This document shows, piece after piece, positions 1-11,130 of a stretch of DNA of 64,000 nucleotides. Below the pieces are notes generated by a model. The model saw only the letters and a program-made list of their open reading frames with translations, ran no database searches and was not told where the DNA came from. Each line of letters starts with the position of its first letter. Positions within the stretch are counted from its first letter, which is position 1. The stretch comes from Exobasidium rhododendri (taxonomy: Eukaryota > Basidiomycota > Exobasidiomycetes > Exobasidiales > Exobasidiaceae). The stretch is taken from NCBI GenBank assembly GCA_026210745.1, contig CP110630.1:1674001-1738000 (forward strand), in the 5' to 3' direction. A program made the position numbers and the translations under genes.

Positions 1-2
1 AC

Positions 3-1763
3 ACAGCTTCCAAGACGGAAGACTACGACGAAGAGGAAGAGGATCAGTACCTCGGGATGGCGAGTCGTGTTCGAGAGAGAAGCTATGGGCGGCTTGAACA
101 GATGGATGACGAGGAGATGGACCGATCGTACGGCGATCTGGCTGGTGTAAGTGCACGTCATCAGCGCAATGAAGACCATGCCCACGATGGAGGATTTGTT
201 ACGTCGCCATTCGAAGAGGAGGAAGGAGACGAAGAGTTGGGAAGAGGTGCACTGTTTGCGGGTGCTATCTACTCTTCCAGAAAGAAGGAAGATGATCGTG
301 ACGACTACGACGATGATGATGATAACGACGACGAAGACGACTCCACGCATGGTACTGGTGACAATCCTTCAAGCAACTCGCACCCCAATACAACCTCTTC
401 CAAATCAGGACAGCAAAGTCATTCCAGCGGAGGAGGCAACGGCGCTCTGGTCTCCTTTTCCGATTCACAACGACCGAATCGAAGAAAAACAGGGGATAAC
501 GAGTTGTCCCCACTTGTCCGTAGGAGCCCTACTTGGTGGGATCGCTTCATGGGTCAGAGCTTCCTAGAGAGGAGTGCTTCTGGTCGACTCCATCCCGGAC
601 CTCGCGCGGAGGAACCGATCCGGGATCCCGCCGAGCCTCCTCTCCTCGTCAGTATCCGTGAATCGTCTCGATCAACACATCAAAGCGGCCGACACGATCC
701 GTTCACCGACACGATGCAAGCGTCAGACGAGATGGGTCGCTTCCTATCTCCGTATGAAGAAAGACACGCGAGATCATTGTCGAGCTTGCAGAGTGGTAGG
801 ACGGCGACTAGCTCCGTCATGGAAGCGCGATTGCAACGTATGGACGTCGTTCAGAGAGTCGGAACAGGCAGCAGTCGTAGAACGTACAGCAGTGGCAGAG
901 GGAGCCAAGGTAGCAGCGGTAGTAATGGACTGAGTCGCAACGTCAGCACACGATCTACTGCTGGAGGCCATCACTTTGTCACTTCGCCGACGGAGTCTAC
1001 ACCGGGAAGTGTGGTGTTCGATCCGAGTTCCTGGAATACCGGCTTGGTTCCGGGCACAGTACAAGAGCAAGACGAAGGAGAAGATCGGGCGTCCACAAAT
1101 GCCTGCGATGAGTCATTTGATGTCGTCGATCTAGGGTACACGCCAGTGCTGCACATTGGAGGCAGAAAGCGATCAAACACAGCAGAGACGAACAGCGCGC
1201 CTGCAAATCCCACTACTAGTCACGATGCTACCATCAAGAGAGCAAAGATGTCGTCTGCTCGTTCTCTTCTTGTAGGCAGCAGTCGTGCAAGGAATCGAGA
1301 AGGTTCCGAGGCACCAAGTGTCACCCCATCCACCACAAAGAGAGCAAGGCAGAATCGTCAATTGACTGCACCAGTAAGTCCGCAACCTCAGCGATCCATT
1401 TCACCCCCCACCCAAGGTTCTGTCTTGGACCGAGTCAAGGCGATTGAGCGAAAGAGGACGCAAGAAGGATCAGCGGCGTTGCTTCCCATTCCTAGATCAC
1501 CGGCTCCGCTAGACTTCGCCTCCACAAGTCCAGAAGCGGACGTCTTTGTGCCCGGTAGAGGAGGTCGACCCATCCCTACCAAGCTGAACACCAGCTTCTT
1601 GAACCAAGAGCAGCAAGGGTCTGAATTGGTCTCTAGCCCTCTTCCCGTGAGTTCCACCAGCAACAAACAAGAAAAGGTGCTCCGATACACGCACGGATTG
1701 GTACCCAAGCCACAATTGTTTGTCGCGAATCCAGATGGTCGACAGGCCAGCGCAGATAGCTGA
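3..1763 (+). CDS. Acidic, Ser-rich disordered protein (5'-truncated by window edge)
   Basis: The reading frame is already open at the first bases, which encode an acidic run (EDYDEEEEDQYLG) before the first in-window ATG at 57. The true start is therefore probably upstream and this is the C-terminal 587 or so codons. I do not recognise the protein. It is almost entirely low complexity: an Asp run around 290-345 (RDDYDDDDDNDDEDD), Ser/Thr/Gly-rich stretches, scattered basic clusters such as KRAKMSS and TTKRARQNRQ that could act as nuclear localisation signals, and proline-directed SP sites. No membrane segment or catalytic motif is visible. The stop at 1761-1763 is followed by T-rich 3' sequence. 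A nuclear or regulatory scaffold is possible, but that is only inference from composition. Confidence 0.7.
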   Translation, partial: TASKTEDYDEEEEDQYLGMASRVRERSYGRLEQMDDEEMDRSYGDLAGVSARHQRNEDHAHDGGFVTSPFEEEEGDEELGRGALFAGAIYSSRKKEDDRDDYDDDDDNDDEDDSTHGTGDNPSSNSHPNTTSSKSGQQSHSSGGGNGALVSFSDSQRPNRRKTGDNELSPLVRRSPTWWDRFMGQSFLERSASGRLHPGPRAEEPIRDPAEPPLLVSIRESSRSTHQSGRHDPFTDTMQASDEMGRFLSPYEERHARSLSSLQSGRTATSSVMEARLQRMDVVQRVGTGSSRRTYSSGRGSQGSSGSNGLSRNVSTRSTAGGHHFVTSPTESTPGSVVFDPSSWNTGLVPGTVQEQDEGEDRASTNACDESFDVVDLGYTPVLHIGGRKRSNTAETNSAPANPTTSHDATIKRAKMSSARSLLVGSSRARNREGSEAPSVTPSTTKRARQNRQLTAPVSPQPQRSISPPTQGSVLDRVKAIERKRTQEGSAALLPIPRSPAPLDFASTSPEADVFVPGRGGRPIPTKLNTSFLNQEQQGSELVSSPLPVSSTSNKQEKVLRYTHGLVPKPQLFVANPDGRQASADS

Positions 1764-2228
1764 TGCAGCTCCCCGTCACACACATCTTTATATACACACT
1801 CATTCACGGCAGCATCTTATTGTATTTTTAGCATACTATTTTTCCCCCTTTCCTTAGACTTTCCCTGTTTTGCTCCAAGTTTGCTGTCGCCACTCTTCCT
1901 TTCTTGCTCCTGCGCAATAGGCTTCATAGGCTCAATATAGATGCGTACATACCTTGTCCCCTTCTTCGTCCTGCTCTGGCACTGAGTTGAGACTTCAGCT
2001 AATTGGATCTTCGAAAGGGTCGCGGCACAAAGCTCGCGTCAGTCTACCCTAACTGTCCGCTCAGGTCCGCGGATCAGTGTCATATGTATAAAATTGGTCA
2101 GCCCTGGCCCCTTTTTTCGAATGAAGAGGGATCACAATGTGGCTCGAGCAGGAAGGTCGCACTGCCGATCAACAGCGGCCTTTCTATCGTCTGATCCTAC
2201 CTGTTTCGACTCCTTACCACTGACCACC
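1764..2228. other. Intergenic region, tandem genes
   Basis: This holds the T/C-rich 3' flank of the upstream gene and the promoter of the oxidoreductase gene. An ATG at 2094 is in frame with the downstream gene with no stop between. A 45-residue longer N-terminus is therefore formally possible, but that sequence (Arg/Ser/Phe-rich) is unlike the family. I see no other feature. Confidence 0.5.
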
Positions 2229-3287
2229 ATGACCACCCCAACAACACCAGCGACTGCATGGCGCTACCACAAGAGAGGCCTTCTACCAACTATCCTGAAG
2301 AAAGAGGAGGTGGAAGTGCGTGATCTCAAATCAGATGAAGTGCTCATCAAAGTTCACGCTGCTGCTCTGAATCCCGTCGATTGGAAGATTGCATCGTTGA
2401 TGCCCGGCTTCGTCAACAAGCTTCCACACACGGCTGCTGCTGATTTTGCAGGCGAAATCGTCCGCTTCAATACAGGCGTGCAGAGTCAACAGAAGGATTG
2501 GATAAAGGCAAGCACCAGAGTGTATGGAATCGTACCTGCAGACGAGACAATGAAGACGGGAGAAGGTTCACTGTCCACCCATCTTATCGCGAAATGCTCC
2601 AATATTGCGCCCATCCCTGAAAATATGTCGTACGAAGATGCTTCCGGGCTCGCTCTTGTCGGTCTGACTGCCGCATCGCTCGGGGCCGGCGTCAAGAAAG
2701 GTGATAGGGTCCTCATTCTAGGGGGCACAACTGCTGTCGGTTTGCTTCTGATTCAGATGTGTATCGCTGTAGGAGTCTCCTACGTGGCAGCCACTGCCTC
2801 TACCGACAAGATGAAGATTGTAGAAGAGCTCGGTGCGCACAAAGTCTTCGATTATCGCAAGTCGGATGTAGAGGCCACTCTGAAGACAGAATTCAGCTCA
2901 GAACCTTTTGATTATGTTTTGGACTGCGTGGGAAACTTTGAGACCTTTCGTGCCTCTCCTGGATTCCTCAAACAGACTGGTCAATTCATCAATGTTGGTG
3001 CCTCGGGCCTGGACCTCACTCGATTAGTCCCCTCTGTCCTTGAATTTGCCAAGGGAGTGATCACTACCTTACTACTCCCGGTGTGGCTTGGAGGAACACC
3101 CCGAAAGTACGTCTTGGCAAGCCTTGACTTGAAACACATGGACAAGCTCAGTGACTACGTCTCTTCGGGTAAAGTGCGACCCAGAGTAGACACAGTCTTC
3201 CGATGGGAAGAGGCACCAAAGGCGTACGAATATCTCATCAAAGGTCGTGCTACGGGAAAAGTGGTAGTGAAAGTCGGAAGCTCGTGA
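2229..3287 (+). CDS. Zinc-type alcohol dehydrogenase-like / enoyl reductase (MDR superfamily, ToxD-like)
   Basis: This is a single-exon oxidoreductase of 352 residues from the ATG at 2229, the start that gives the usual family length. The N-terminal GroES-like half shows ALNPVDWKIAS and TAAADFAGEIV. The nucleotide-binding half has VLILGGTTAVGLLLIQM, a Rossmann signature of the quinone-oxidoreductase branch that binds NADP(H), followed by DYVLDCVG and a C-terminal TGKVVVKVG. The structural-zinc cysteine cluster of true alcohol dehydrogenases is absent, which favours the enoyl-reductase/quinone-reductase branch. Fungal relatives include trans-enoyl reductases of polyketide clusters, but no PKS or NRPS lies nearby, so a stand-alone NADPH-dependent reductase is more likely. 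The substrate cannot be told from sequence. Confidence 0.85.
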   Translation: MTTPTTPATAWRYHKRGLLPTILKKEEVEVRDLKSDEVLIKVHAAALNPVDWKIASLMPGFVNKLPHTAAADFAGEIVRFNTGVQSQQKDWIKASTRVYGIVPADETMKTGEGSLSTHLIAKCSNIAPIPENMSYEDASGLALVGLTAASLGAGVKKGDRVLILGGTTAVGLLLIQMCIAVGVSYVAATASTDKMKIVEELGAHKVFDYRKSDVEATLKTEFSSEPFDYVLDCVGNFETFRASPGFLKQTGQFINVGASGLDLTRLVPSVLEFAKGVITTLLLPVWLGGTPRKYVLASLDLKHMDKLSDYVSSGKVRPRVDTVFRWEEAPKAYEYLIKGRATGKVVVKVGSS

Positions 3288-4080
3288 TGCTGGCTGCCAT
3301 TGTCGTGCATATACAGGATACATTGAGCGTAGTAGTGCAGAAGTTCCTGTCGTTAGTCTTCTTCACTTTTGAACGAGGCAGCAGCTCCGTTTGAGACTCT
3401 CTCTCTCTCCCATGGCGGCCACATTCGCCTTATTCCCCCGAGGATTGTCGCGACACGACTCTCTGCTATTGACACACTGGAGCAGTCCGCCTCTCCTCGC
3501 CCACTCAGTATCTTTCTCTGCTTCTCTATATTTCTATGTACTGTATGTGCCAAAAAGGAGGAGCGTTTGCTTGGCAATTCCGGTAATGAATATGATCCTC
3601 CTCATGATGCTGCTGTATAGAAGAAATGCAAATGATGGCTGGGAAATGATTGAATTTATTTTGTTTGAAAGGAAGATCCGCTAACGTTGGTCCATGACGT
3701 GCTTTTAGCGCCAAACAATGGTCGATTGCGCGAGAATGGAGGAAGGCAAAGCCACTCCTGCGGGTAAAGTGCCACTACACACAGGCTCGACAAACGTTCG
3801 AGCGTGTGAGACGCTTCTCACAGGCACTCCAGGATCATTTAAGCACTTTTCCTCCGGCTAATTTAAGTTTTTGCGTTGCGGTAGAGTTGTTTTTGGACGA
3901 AGCTTTCCTCGCTGTCTCAATGGAATCTCTTCAAAGACCACCAACTTATACTCACAGGGTACTTCTCTCCCTCTTCACTATCACCCCTTCCTTCCCTCTC
4001 TTTCTTTCCCCACCGTCCTTTCCCTCCTTTCGTCCCTGCCCTATCACAAGCCTAGAATAACCGGCTCTATCCTCAGAATC
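3288..4080. other. Intergenic region with pyrimidine-rich promoter
   Basis: This holds the 3' flank of the oxidoreductase gene and the promoter/5' leader of the UNC93-like gene. A strongly pyrimidine-rich tract (about 3960-4035) lies just before the ATG at 4081, as is common in fungal core promoters. An in-frame ATG at 3871 would add a Leu/Ser/Pro-rich leader, but the pyrimidine tract that encodes it looks non-coding. No RNA gene is seen. Confidence 0.45.
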
Positions 4081-5789
4081 ATGTCTGATTCTTCCATCCA
4101 ATCAAAAGAAAATGTGGACGATGCGGGAGCCTTGGAGAGCGTCACTGCTACAGTGCCAGTCAAGATCAGCCCTTTCCGCTCTACTTTCTTCCAAGCTACC
4201 GTCTTGGGATGCTGTAGCTTTCTTGCTCCCGGAATCTGGGGTGCCATGTCAGCCACAGGAGGCGGTGGGACGCAATCTGTCAGCCTGGTAAACGCAGCAA
4301 ATAGCTCGACATTTTGTCTCATGGTCGTCACCGGCCTCCTCACGCCTACTCTGATCCACCTGTTCAACGTCAGATGGGTGCTCGTCTTTGGAACGCTCGG
4401 CTATGCTCCTTATTGTGCAGCATTGTTCACACATCAAAAGTATGGAACAGAATGGTTCGTAGTTTTTGGTGCGGTTCTTTGTGGAATATCGGCCGGTTGC
4501 TTTTGGTCGACAGAAGGTGCCATCATTCTTGCCTATCCAGAGCGAGAGAATCAAGGAAAGTATCTCTCTTACTGGCTCATGTTCCGTGTCGCTGGCCAAC
4601 TAGTCGGTGGAGCAGTCAACCTCGGTCTGAACATACACAACGACAAAGCAGGTAGCCTGAGCACAAACACCTACCTCGTCTTTGTTGTGCTCCAGTGTCT
4701 TGGACCTTTGTTTGCCCTGTTGATAAGCCTGCCTCATCAAGTCCAGCGTAAAGACGGCACACCTGTCCTTTTGAATTTGAATCCGAACATAAAGTCTGAA
4801 CTCCTGGCCATGGTGAAGATCCTGCAAACAAGAAAGGTCTTGTTGCTGCTCCCTTTGATTTGGCAGGGCACCTTCAGTGAGGCACTGATCGGTACCTATG
4901 CAGCGGAAAACTTCACCGTTCGATCGAGAGCATTGGGATCATTGCTCAGCGCCATCGTTGCCGCTTTGGCTTGTTACATCTTGGGATTCTACCTGGACTG
5001 TCAGAGATGGTCCATCAACAAAAGAGGAATCACCGCCTTTGCATCCATATATGTGATGCAGCTGGCCTGGTGGGCCTGGGCAATCTACGAGATGAATCTG
5101 GTGAGTATCTGTGGTCGGGCGATCCAGGCACAGTGAGAGGAAGTGTGTGTGTGTGTGTACTGATGTGTCTTTGACCTGCAGTATCACAAGACAAAGCCAA
5201 CCCTCGACTTTGGTCAGAGTGAATGGAGTCGCGGCTTTGCCGTGTACATCTTCCTACAGATCGGCTTCAATCTCATGTGTAAGTGTGGCGGCCTTGCATT
5301 CGATCGACCCTGGTTGTAGGATGTCTGACTTAGCCCGTATCGCTCTCCGTCTCAACAGACGAGTACATCTACTGGCTTATCGGTGCTTCCAACGATGAAC
5401 CTGGCGAGATTGTTCGACTGTCTAGTATCATTCGAAGTGTGGAATCTGCAGGTCAGGCAGTGTCGTATGGTCTGAAGTGAGTCCATATTTCCCTCTTTGC
5501 ATTGTCAACAACACATCCTGACATGGAAACATCGTCATCTTCGCATCACTCCAGCTCCACGAGTTGGCGACTCGATGCCATTGCCTCCCTTAATCTTGGC
5601 TTTACCGTTGCTGGTATTATCCCAGCTTGGTTCGTCGTTCGCAGTGTTGGTGTTCTAGCCGATGGCACAAAGATCTTCAAGCCCGCCATCTATGCTACCA
5701 AAGAGGATCGCGAAGTATTGGAAAGGGCAGGTCATGAGCAGGTTTTTGCTACCACAAAAGAGGGTGAAAAGATTCACTTGACGGAGTAG
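4081..5789 (+). CDS. UNC93-like membrane transporter (DUF895, MFS fold)
   Basis: There are four exons by splice consensus and frame: 4081-5100, 5182-5278, 5359-5476 and 5555-5789. They give 489 residues, with each join restoring the frame (for example SYGLN/STSWRLDA at the last junction). The protein is polytopic, with hydrophobic stretches throughout exon 1. The family-typical segment YLSYWLMFRVAGQLVGGAVN is present, as is the C-terminal AIASLNLGFTVAGIIPAWFV. Fungal UNC93-like proteins are MFS-related plasma-membrane or vacuolar proteins; their substrates are mostly unknown, and the animal founder regulates a potassium channel. The hydrophilic N-terminus starts MSDSSIQSKENVDD. Intron 1 carries a (GT)n run near 5143-5158. 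The next gene is convergent. Confidence is high for the family and low for substrate. Confidence 0.88.
5143..5158 (+). repeat. (GT)n microsatellite
   Basis: A run of eight GT units lies inside the first intron of the UNC93-like gene, between the donor at 5101 and the acceptor ending at 5181. Confidence 0.9.
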
Positions 5790-5959
5790 AGGAAAATAAA
5801 GCGCAAAGATAAAGGCGGACGAATGGGAGAAAGGAGATGGGGGGTAACGAGATATTCTTGAGATAGTGTCTTTTAGATGGCTAAACGTACTTTTACATCA
5901 CAAAACCTAGTTTCAACGATAAGATGATATACGGAACGTAATTTTGAACGGGAAGGCAC

Positions 5960-8877
5960 CTAAACGGCTCTGCCTCTGTCCTTCGCCTGGTCTGCAGTGA
6001 AGTCAAGCAGAGGCGTCTGCTTTGTTCCGTGGCCTCTACTATGCGTGATGCTACGCTGCTGCTGCTGCTGCTGCTGCTCTACCGCTTCTTGCTGTACGAG
6101 GCTTTTCCTCCACTCCCTTGCTCGAGATGTGCCACTCTGCTTTGTCATCTGGTCGAGAACAACCGACGCCCTCGAGGGAGCTTCAGGAAAGTTACTATTG
6201 TCAGTCTGCAACTCTAATCCGGACGCGGGATTTCTTTGCTTCTTCTCTTCCTCTTCCCACCGCCTCCTTTCAGCTTCCTTCCTTCTTGCCCACTCATCTC
6301 GTGCTGCAATCAGCTTGGCGTCTTCCTCCATTTTTGCGTTCGTAGGTTGCTGCATTGCTTTTAGGCGACTTTGGTGGCGAGCTTGCAACTCTCCCACACT
6401 CATTGCTATTGCTCTTTTGCTTGCAGATGTTGTGGACGCCCCTCCTCCTCCTCCTGATCCGATAGGAGATTTCATATTTGCATCATTCCGATGTAGCGCT
6501 CTCGCATATCGCGCTGCAGCTTCTTCCTTTGAATCGGCAATCGTCTTACTTCGCTTCCGTTCGACTGGCCTTGCCATCTCGTTTGAACGAAAGTCGTGCC
6601 CTTCTGAGCTAAGACTTGTTGCATTTGTGCTCGTGGCTCTGTTCTCTTGAACGGCCTGAAGAGGAAGTGGATCTAGCCGTGAAGGATATTGCAGCTTGTA
6701 GTCTGTCTCGCGAGGCAAACGAGCTCCTTCTTCTGGCATCGCTGTACCCGTCAAAAGTGCAGATAGTGGCCGGGTCAGGTCGCCCAAGTAGTCTCTTGTG
6801 ACGTGCTGAGGAGGTGGTGAAGACGCACGCTGAACCGAACCTTTTAGTCCTTCCTCCGGCGATCTCATTGGTTGATTGTGACGATCTTGTTCGTACGATC
6901 CTGCAAATAAGGCGTCGTTGACAGTCGTTGTCGGTCCCGTCTGCATGTATCCAGATACGCTTCGAGAACGACCGACGTGCGTCGCAATCCAGGGCGAGGC
7001 AGTGCTTCCTGAGCGCTCTTCTCTTGTCTGAGGATACAAAGAAGCCGAACTGAGACGCCCAGTCTGAGAATTCGAGCGTCTTTCAGTCGCAGAAGTCGAG
7101 GCTTCAGTATGCATGACTTCGGGCGTCGCACTTCGTAATGCACCGATGCTATTGCGAATCATGGCAATCTCCTCTAGCAATTTTTGCTGCTCTGTCAGCG
7201 CATCGATAGACTTTCTTAATGTGTTTGCTTCTTCATCGCGACCAAATGTGTCGCTCATAATGGCTTTATCTTGAGCCAAAGGACTGTTCAGACTACCCGA
7301 TCGGGCCATAGTAGGCTCGTAATGCATGCTTTGACGATAAGAAAGGACTGGACTGATCTCGTTTTGACCTTTGAGCTCTGCTAGACTCATAGACGATTCC
7401 TTTTGATTGTAGGTGAGTTGGTCTTCGTATACGCTGCTTGGCAAGACCTTTGCCTCCATGTCGGCTTCCATCTTACCGTTCATGCCTGCAGTCTTTCGAT
7501 ATCCATGTCTTTCCTCCCAGTCTCGTAGGTCCCTCTGTGCACTTGCATATACCTTTTTCGCTGCCCTCTTCGCCTTAGATTGGAGCCGCCGTTCTTCGTC
7601 GTCCTGCTGCATCATACTCAGACTAATTCGGAATTCCGACCACATCTTGCTCTGGAAGGAGACTGCCATGATCGTCAAGCCGGCCAGTACGCCGAGTTGA
7701 ATGATGCTAGATGTCGAGAGGAACCATCGATTGTGCGCGAATTCCGATGGATACTTTTTCACAAAGAGGTCGTCGAATCCCAAATTCCGTATGTAAAATT
7801 CTTTCAGATCGGCTCGAGTGAAACAGTCAATGCCGAGCATGGTAGCTGTTGCACCGACCAGTGAACTTGACCCAATGAGGACGTACGATTGCAACTTAGC
7901 ATGGCAAGCAAAAGAGAATGTGAGGGTGCCTAGCGCAACATAAAGAATGTAACGCAGTCCAATAGTCTCGATCAGTCCGTTTGATTTGCACGCTTCGAGA
8001 AAAAGAGCAAGGGTGAAGCCACCCAGAGCACATGCGAGAAGGAGGCCTCCATTCCGGAAAATGACTGCCAGAGCGCCACCGATCCCGCCTGCGCAGATAC
8101 TGGCCAAGAGATAGAGTCCTTTGAGCGTTTTGGTCGGGTCGTTCTGAGCCTTTGATACACCGACTCGTAGGATGACACAGATGGTGATGAGCGCTAGTGA
8201 ATAGAATCTGGGTGAGTGGGAGGAGAGTTCAGTCAATCAATCACGATCTTCTGTAGAAGGATTCTGAGCATTGTCGAGCCAAGTGAAAGGCTCCTTCCTC
8301 TGAGCACGGCACGAAATGTAGTCCAAGACTTTTTTCCCTCCTGCTGCATATAGTGCTACCACCCCGCACGTATGGACACTCACCCTGATATAAGACAGAT
8401 CAACCATCGGCTTCGATGTCCTATAAAGGCCAGTGCCAGACCACTGAGGATAAGGAGAGCGCCTAGGATTCCAAAAGCTGGATCGATGGTGGTATGTAAT
8501 GGTAGAGTCTGTTCACTAGGCACGGTGGTAGATGTTGCCGTGGGCAAATTAGACGTACTACTAGTTGAAGAAGTAGGTGTTGGGATTGCCGAAGTGACAG
8601 TGGCAGTAGCAAGAAAGATGCTTTGACTGCTGGGAGCAGAGCTTGGTCGAGCTTGACCAGAAGTCAGCGTTGTGGCAAAGACGCTGGTGTATGTTGTGTA
8701 AGATGTGGGTGTGATCAGAGTTGATGACAATGACGATAAAGAGGTAGGTCTTGCACTGGACACGGCGGATGAGCTACTGCTTGGGACAAACTGCTGTGCC
8801 CTCACAGCTACAATGGCAGTGAAGATAGTCAGAAGGCATGGAAGGCTGAGGTTGTGTATTGCCGATGACAGCAACAT
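5960..8877 (-). CDS. TMEM198/TM7S3-like DUF4203 membrane protein with long disordered tail
   Basis: There are two exons: 8877-8384, then 8207-5960, giving 913 residues. The join completes a membrane segment (LICLISG/FYSLALITICVIL). Layout: signal peptide (residues 1-27, ending AVRAQ), a Ser/Thr-rich extracellular stretch (about 30-130), then closely packed transmembrane segments beginning GILGALLILSGLALAFIGHR, which match the DUF4203 fold, to about residue 330. About 580 residues of charged, Ser-rich, probably cytosolic sequence follow, including REEKK/EAERRRWEEEEKK helices and a Gln run near the C-terminus encoded by the GCT repeat at 6055-6078 (read on the minus strand). In animals TMEM198 promotes LRP6 signalling; the fungal role is unknown. 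Reading only the long second exon would miss the signal peptide. Confidence 0.85.
6055..6078 (-). repeat. (GCT)8 / CAG trinucleotide run encoding poly-Gln
   Basis: Eight perfect GCT units on the plus strand read as CAG on the minus strand and encode the Gln run near the C-terminus of the DUF4203 protein. Such a repeat is likely length-polymorphic. Confidence 0.9.
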
Positions 8878-9663
8878 GCTGAAAAGTATGGGAAGGAAGA
8901 TTGGAGTGCGGAGGTGAAGTTGGCGGAGTCAGGAGACGGAGAAGAGGAGCTGCAGGTTTGTCGCGGTGGGAAGGGGATGAATACGAGGAGTCTAAAAGAG
9001 AGTGTTTGTTGCTTGCAAGAGAGTATTGGGAAAGGAAGGGGGCCGGCAGGAAGGGGAATAGGCGTAGGGCCTTTTGAAAGACGGACGTTGGGAGAATCGA
9101 TCACGCCAAAATCGCTACCGAGTCAACACAACTCTGTCCTTGTTATGGCCTCACTCGCTCAATGGCGTCACGCATCCAAATTTTGCCAAAGTTGGGCAAT
9201 TTGAGCCCACTCACTTCATAAAGCTGATCGAGAGGCTCATACTCCAATCCCTCATCGCGCCGTCTTCTCGTCACTTCGCAGTCACTATATCAGGCATGCA
9301 ATCGCCGACTTGAAAGGAGAGGCTATGTTCTGTTTCAGCTCAAATGACCTCGCCTCATTTCACAATTGCAGTCGCAACGAGCGGGCCTAACAGCTTCATG
9401 CCTCATTTTCTCATTTCAATAGGAGCAGGGACTCAGGGGTTCCGGCGTGCGTCCAAGCGTAGTATACTTATAAGCAACTTCTGAGCTATTCTGTGCGCCC
9501 TCTTGTTCCGGCAGTCTGTGCGCTCTCCTCCCTTATTTTCCACTCGCCCTTTTTGTTTCCTCGACCCTCTAGCTCTTGTTCTGATAGCTTTGAGCGATAG
9601 TTTGATTCGTGAGAATGGCATGAGATCTGTACATTGAATTACTGGAAATGGGAAGTAGATAAA
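8878..9663. other. Intergenic region, tandem minus-strand genes
   Basis: This is the promoter region of the DUF4203 gene (minus strand) and the 3' flank of EBP2. Short open frames here lack coding character. No RNA gene or repeat is evident. Confidence 0.45.
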
Positions 9664-11130
9664 TCAACTGCGACCACCTGTTCTACGAGCCTTGCCTGGT
9701 CGCTTAGTAGCGCCGCCTCTTGCACCACCTCTATTTCCGCCGCCGCCGCCTCTGGACGACCCCCCTCTTCCACCTCTCGAGGAGCCTCCTCGTCCGCCAC
9801 TACCACCTCGACTACCTCTGTTCTCGCGGTAGACGCCTGCACTCGTGTCATTGGTACTCTCTCTCGTATTCTCCTTTGAATGACGCTTCTTGCCTCCATG
9901 TCCGTATTTGGCATCTTTGGCTTCTCTCTTGCTGTTGGAGCCGCCCCTCCCTCTGCCTGCTGCTCCTCTGCCGCGAGAAGAGGAAGAATCGGTCCTCGCT
10001 CTCTTGCTATCCTTATCAGTGATGGCAGATTCGAGCTGTACGTCAAAGGTATCGCCATCGTCATCCTCACCATCCAAGCCTCCCTTTCTCTTTCTCTTGA
10101 GCCCTTTGATCTTGTCATCCATATCTTTACGACTCTTTGTCCGTTCCAGCTGTTTCTCTACTTGAACTTTCTTACCAAACTTCTTCAGTTCACGCTGTTT
10201 CTTTGCTTCTTCTGATGCTTTGAGGCCCGCTCTTTCGTCTAGTAATTTCTGTCGTACCCTTTCCATATGCTCGTCGGACTTCACCATCTCGGCAAAATAG
10301 TCACCTGGTCTAGTGAAAGGAAGATTTGCCTGCTTTGCTAGTTGTCGCCCTTGAGTAGCAGTGTGGAGAGCTTGCTTGTAGAACTCTAGCTCTCTTTTCA
10401 GGTCATCGTCGGCTGCTCCTGTCTCTTGACTTCCGATTTCTTCCTCAATGGATTTATCATAGCTCACGACGAGTGTTTCGACCCATGGTAATGATCCCTT
10501 TTTGCTTCCCGATCCCAGCGCAATATCGTCTCGTATCCTTTGCAAAGCGTCCTCGTTGTTGATCTTCTCGCGATACATATTGGGTTGAGCGCTCTTCGAC
10601 AAGGAAGCCCCTTCTTCTTCGTCTTCCTCTTCCACTTCTTCGTCATCTTCCTCTTCCTCACCCTCTTCCTCTTCTTCAATCAACCCACTCCGCGCGAGAC
10701 TGGCAGCCAGGCTGTCTTTTCCGCTGGACTTCTTGCCATTGCTGATAACAGGAAGTGACTCTACCACGTCCTCGTCTTCCTCTATTTCGAATTCTTCTGC
10801 ATCGTCCTCTTCCTCCTCTTCCCCCTCGCTTTCCTCCTCTTCCATTTCTTCCTCTCCTAGCTCGCCGGTCACCAGACCTAGATGCGCTCTATCCAGTTCA
10901 GAGAGCCCATCATCTCCTAGTGCTTCCATCAGCCTCGCCAGGCCCTTTTTGCTGACATCTCGATCTTCATCCTCCTCGTCTGACCCGGAAGTGGAAGCGT
11001 CGTCGTCTGATCCCACATCTGCTTCCACCATTAAGACTGTCTCGGCAACAGGCACATCAGCACTTCCAACAAGCGACTGTCGCTTAACAGACCTTGCAGC
11101 CGTCTTTGGTTTCTTGTCTCCTTTCTCCAT
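9664..11130 (-). CDS. EBP2: Ebp2-like 60S ribosome assembly factor
   Basis: This is a nucleolar protein needed for 27S pre-rRNA processing and 60S subunit assembly. The conserved Ebp2 core is clear in the middle: a DALQRIRDDI-like segment, WVETLVVSYDKS, DDLKRELEFYKQALHTA, then LPFTRPGDYFAEMVKSDEHM and KKQRELKKFGKKVQVEKQLE. The N-terminal half is very acidic (long Glu/Asp runs) and the C-terminus is a Gly/Arg-rich RGG-type tail ending KRPGKARRTGGRS. I chose the ATG at 11130 (MEKGDKKPKTAARS), giving 488 residues. An ATG at 11250 is in frame, but the sequence between ends in a good 3' splice site (TTTGCTTGCAG) and is probably a 5' UTR intron. It lies head-to-head with the GRAMD4-like gene. Confidence 0.93.
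   Translation of the reverse strand: MEKGDKKPKTAARSVKRQSLVGSADVPVAETVLMVEADVGSDDDASTSGSDEEDEDRDVSKKGLARLMEALGDDGLSELDRAHLGLVTGELGEEEMEEEESEGEEEEEDDAEEFEIEEDEDVVESLPVISNGKKSSGKDSLAASLARSGLIEEEEEGEEEEDDEEVEEEDEEEGASLSKSAQPNMYREKINNEDALQRIRDDIALGSGSKKGSLPWVETLVVSYDKSIEEEIGSQETGAADDDLKRELEFYKQALHTATQGRQLAKQANLPFTRPGDYFAEMVKSDEHMERVRQKLLDERAGLKASEEAKKQRELKKFGKKVQVEKQLERTKSRKDMDDKIKGLKRKRKGGLDGEDDDGDTFDVQLESAITDKDSKRARTDSSSSRGRGAAGRGRGGSNSKREAKDAKYGHGGKKRHSKENTRESTNDTSAGVYRENRGSRGGSGGRGGSSRGGRGGSSRGGGGGNRGGARGGATKRPGKARRTGGRS

Noticed and set aside
2094..2228. In-frame N-terminal extension of the oxidoreductase
   Set aside because: The 45 extra residues do not resemble the MDR N-terminus and the ATG at 2229 gives the normal family length.
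2229..5789. Possible secondary-metabolite cluster (ToxD-like reductase next to a transporter)
   Set aside because: No PKS, NRPS, terpene synthase or P450 lies nearby and the flanking genes are housekeeping types.
9639..10118. Long open frame antisense/offset to EBP2
   Set aside because: It arises from the biased codon composition of the Gly/Arg-rich EBP2 tail; no motif supports it.
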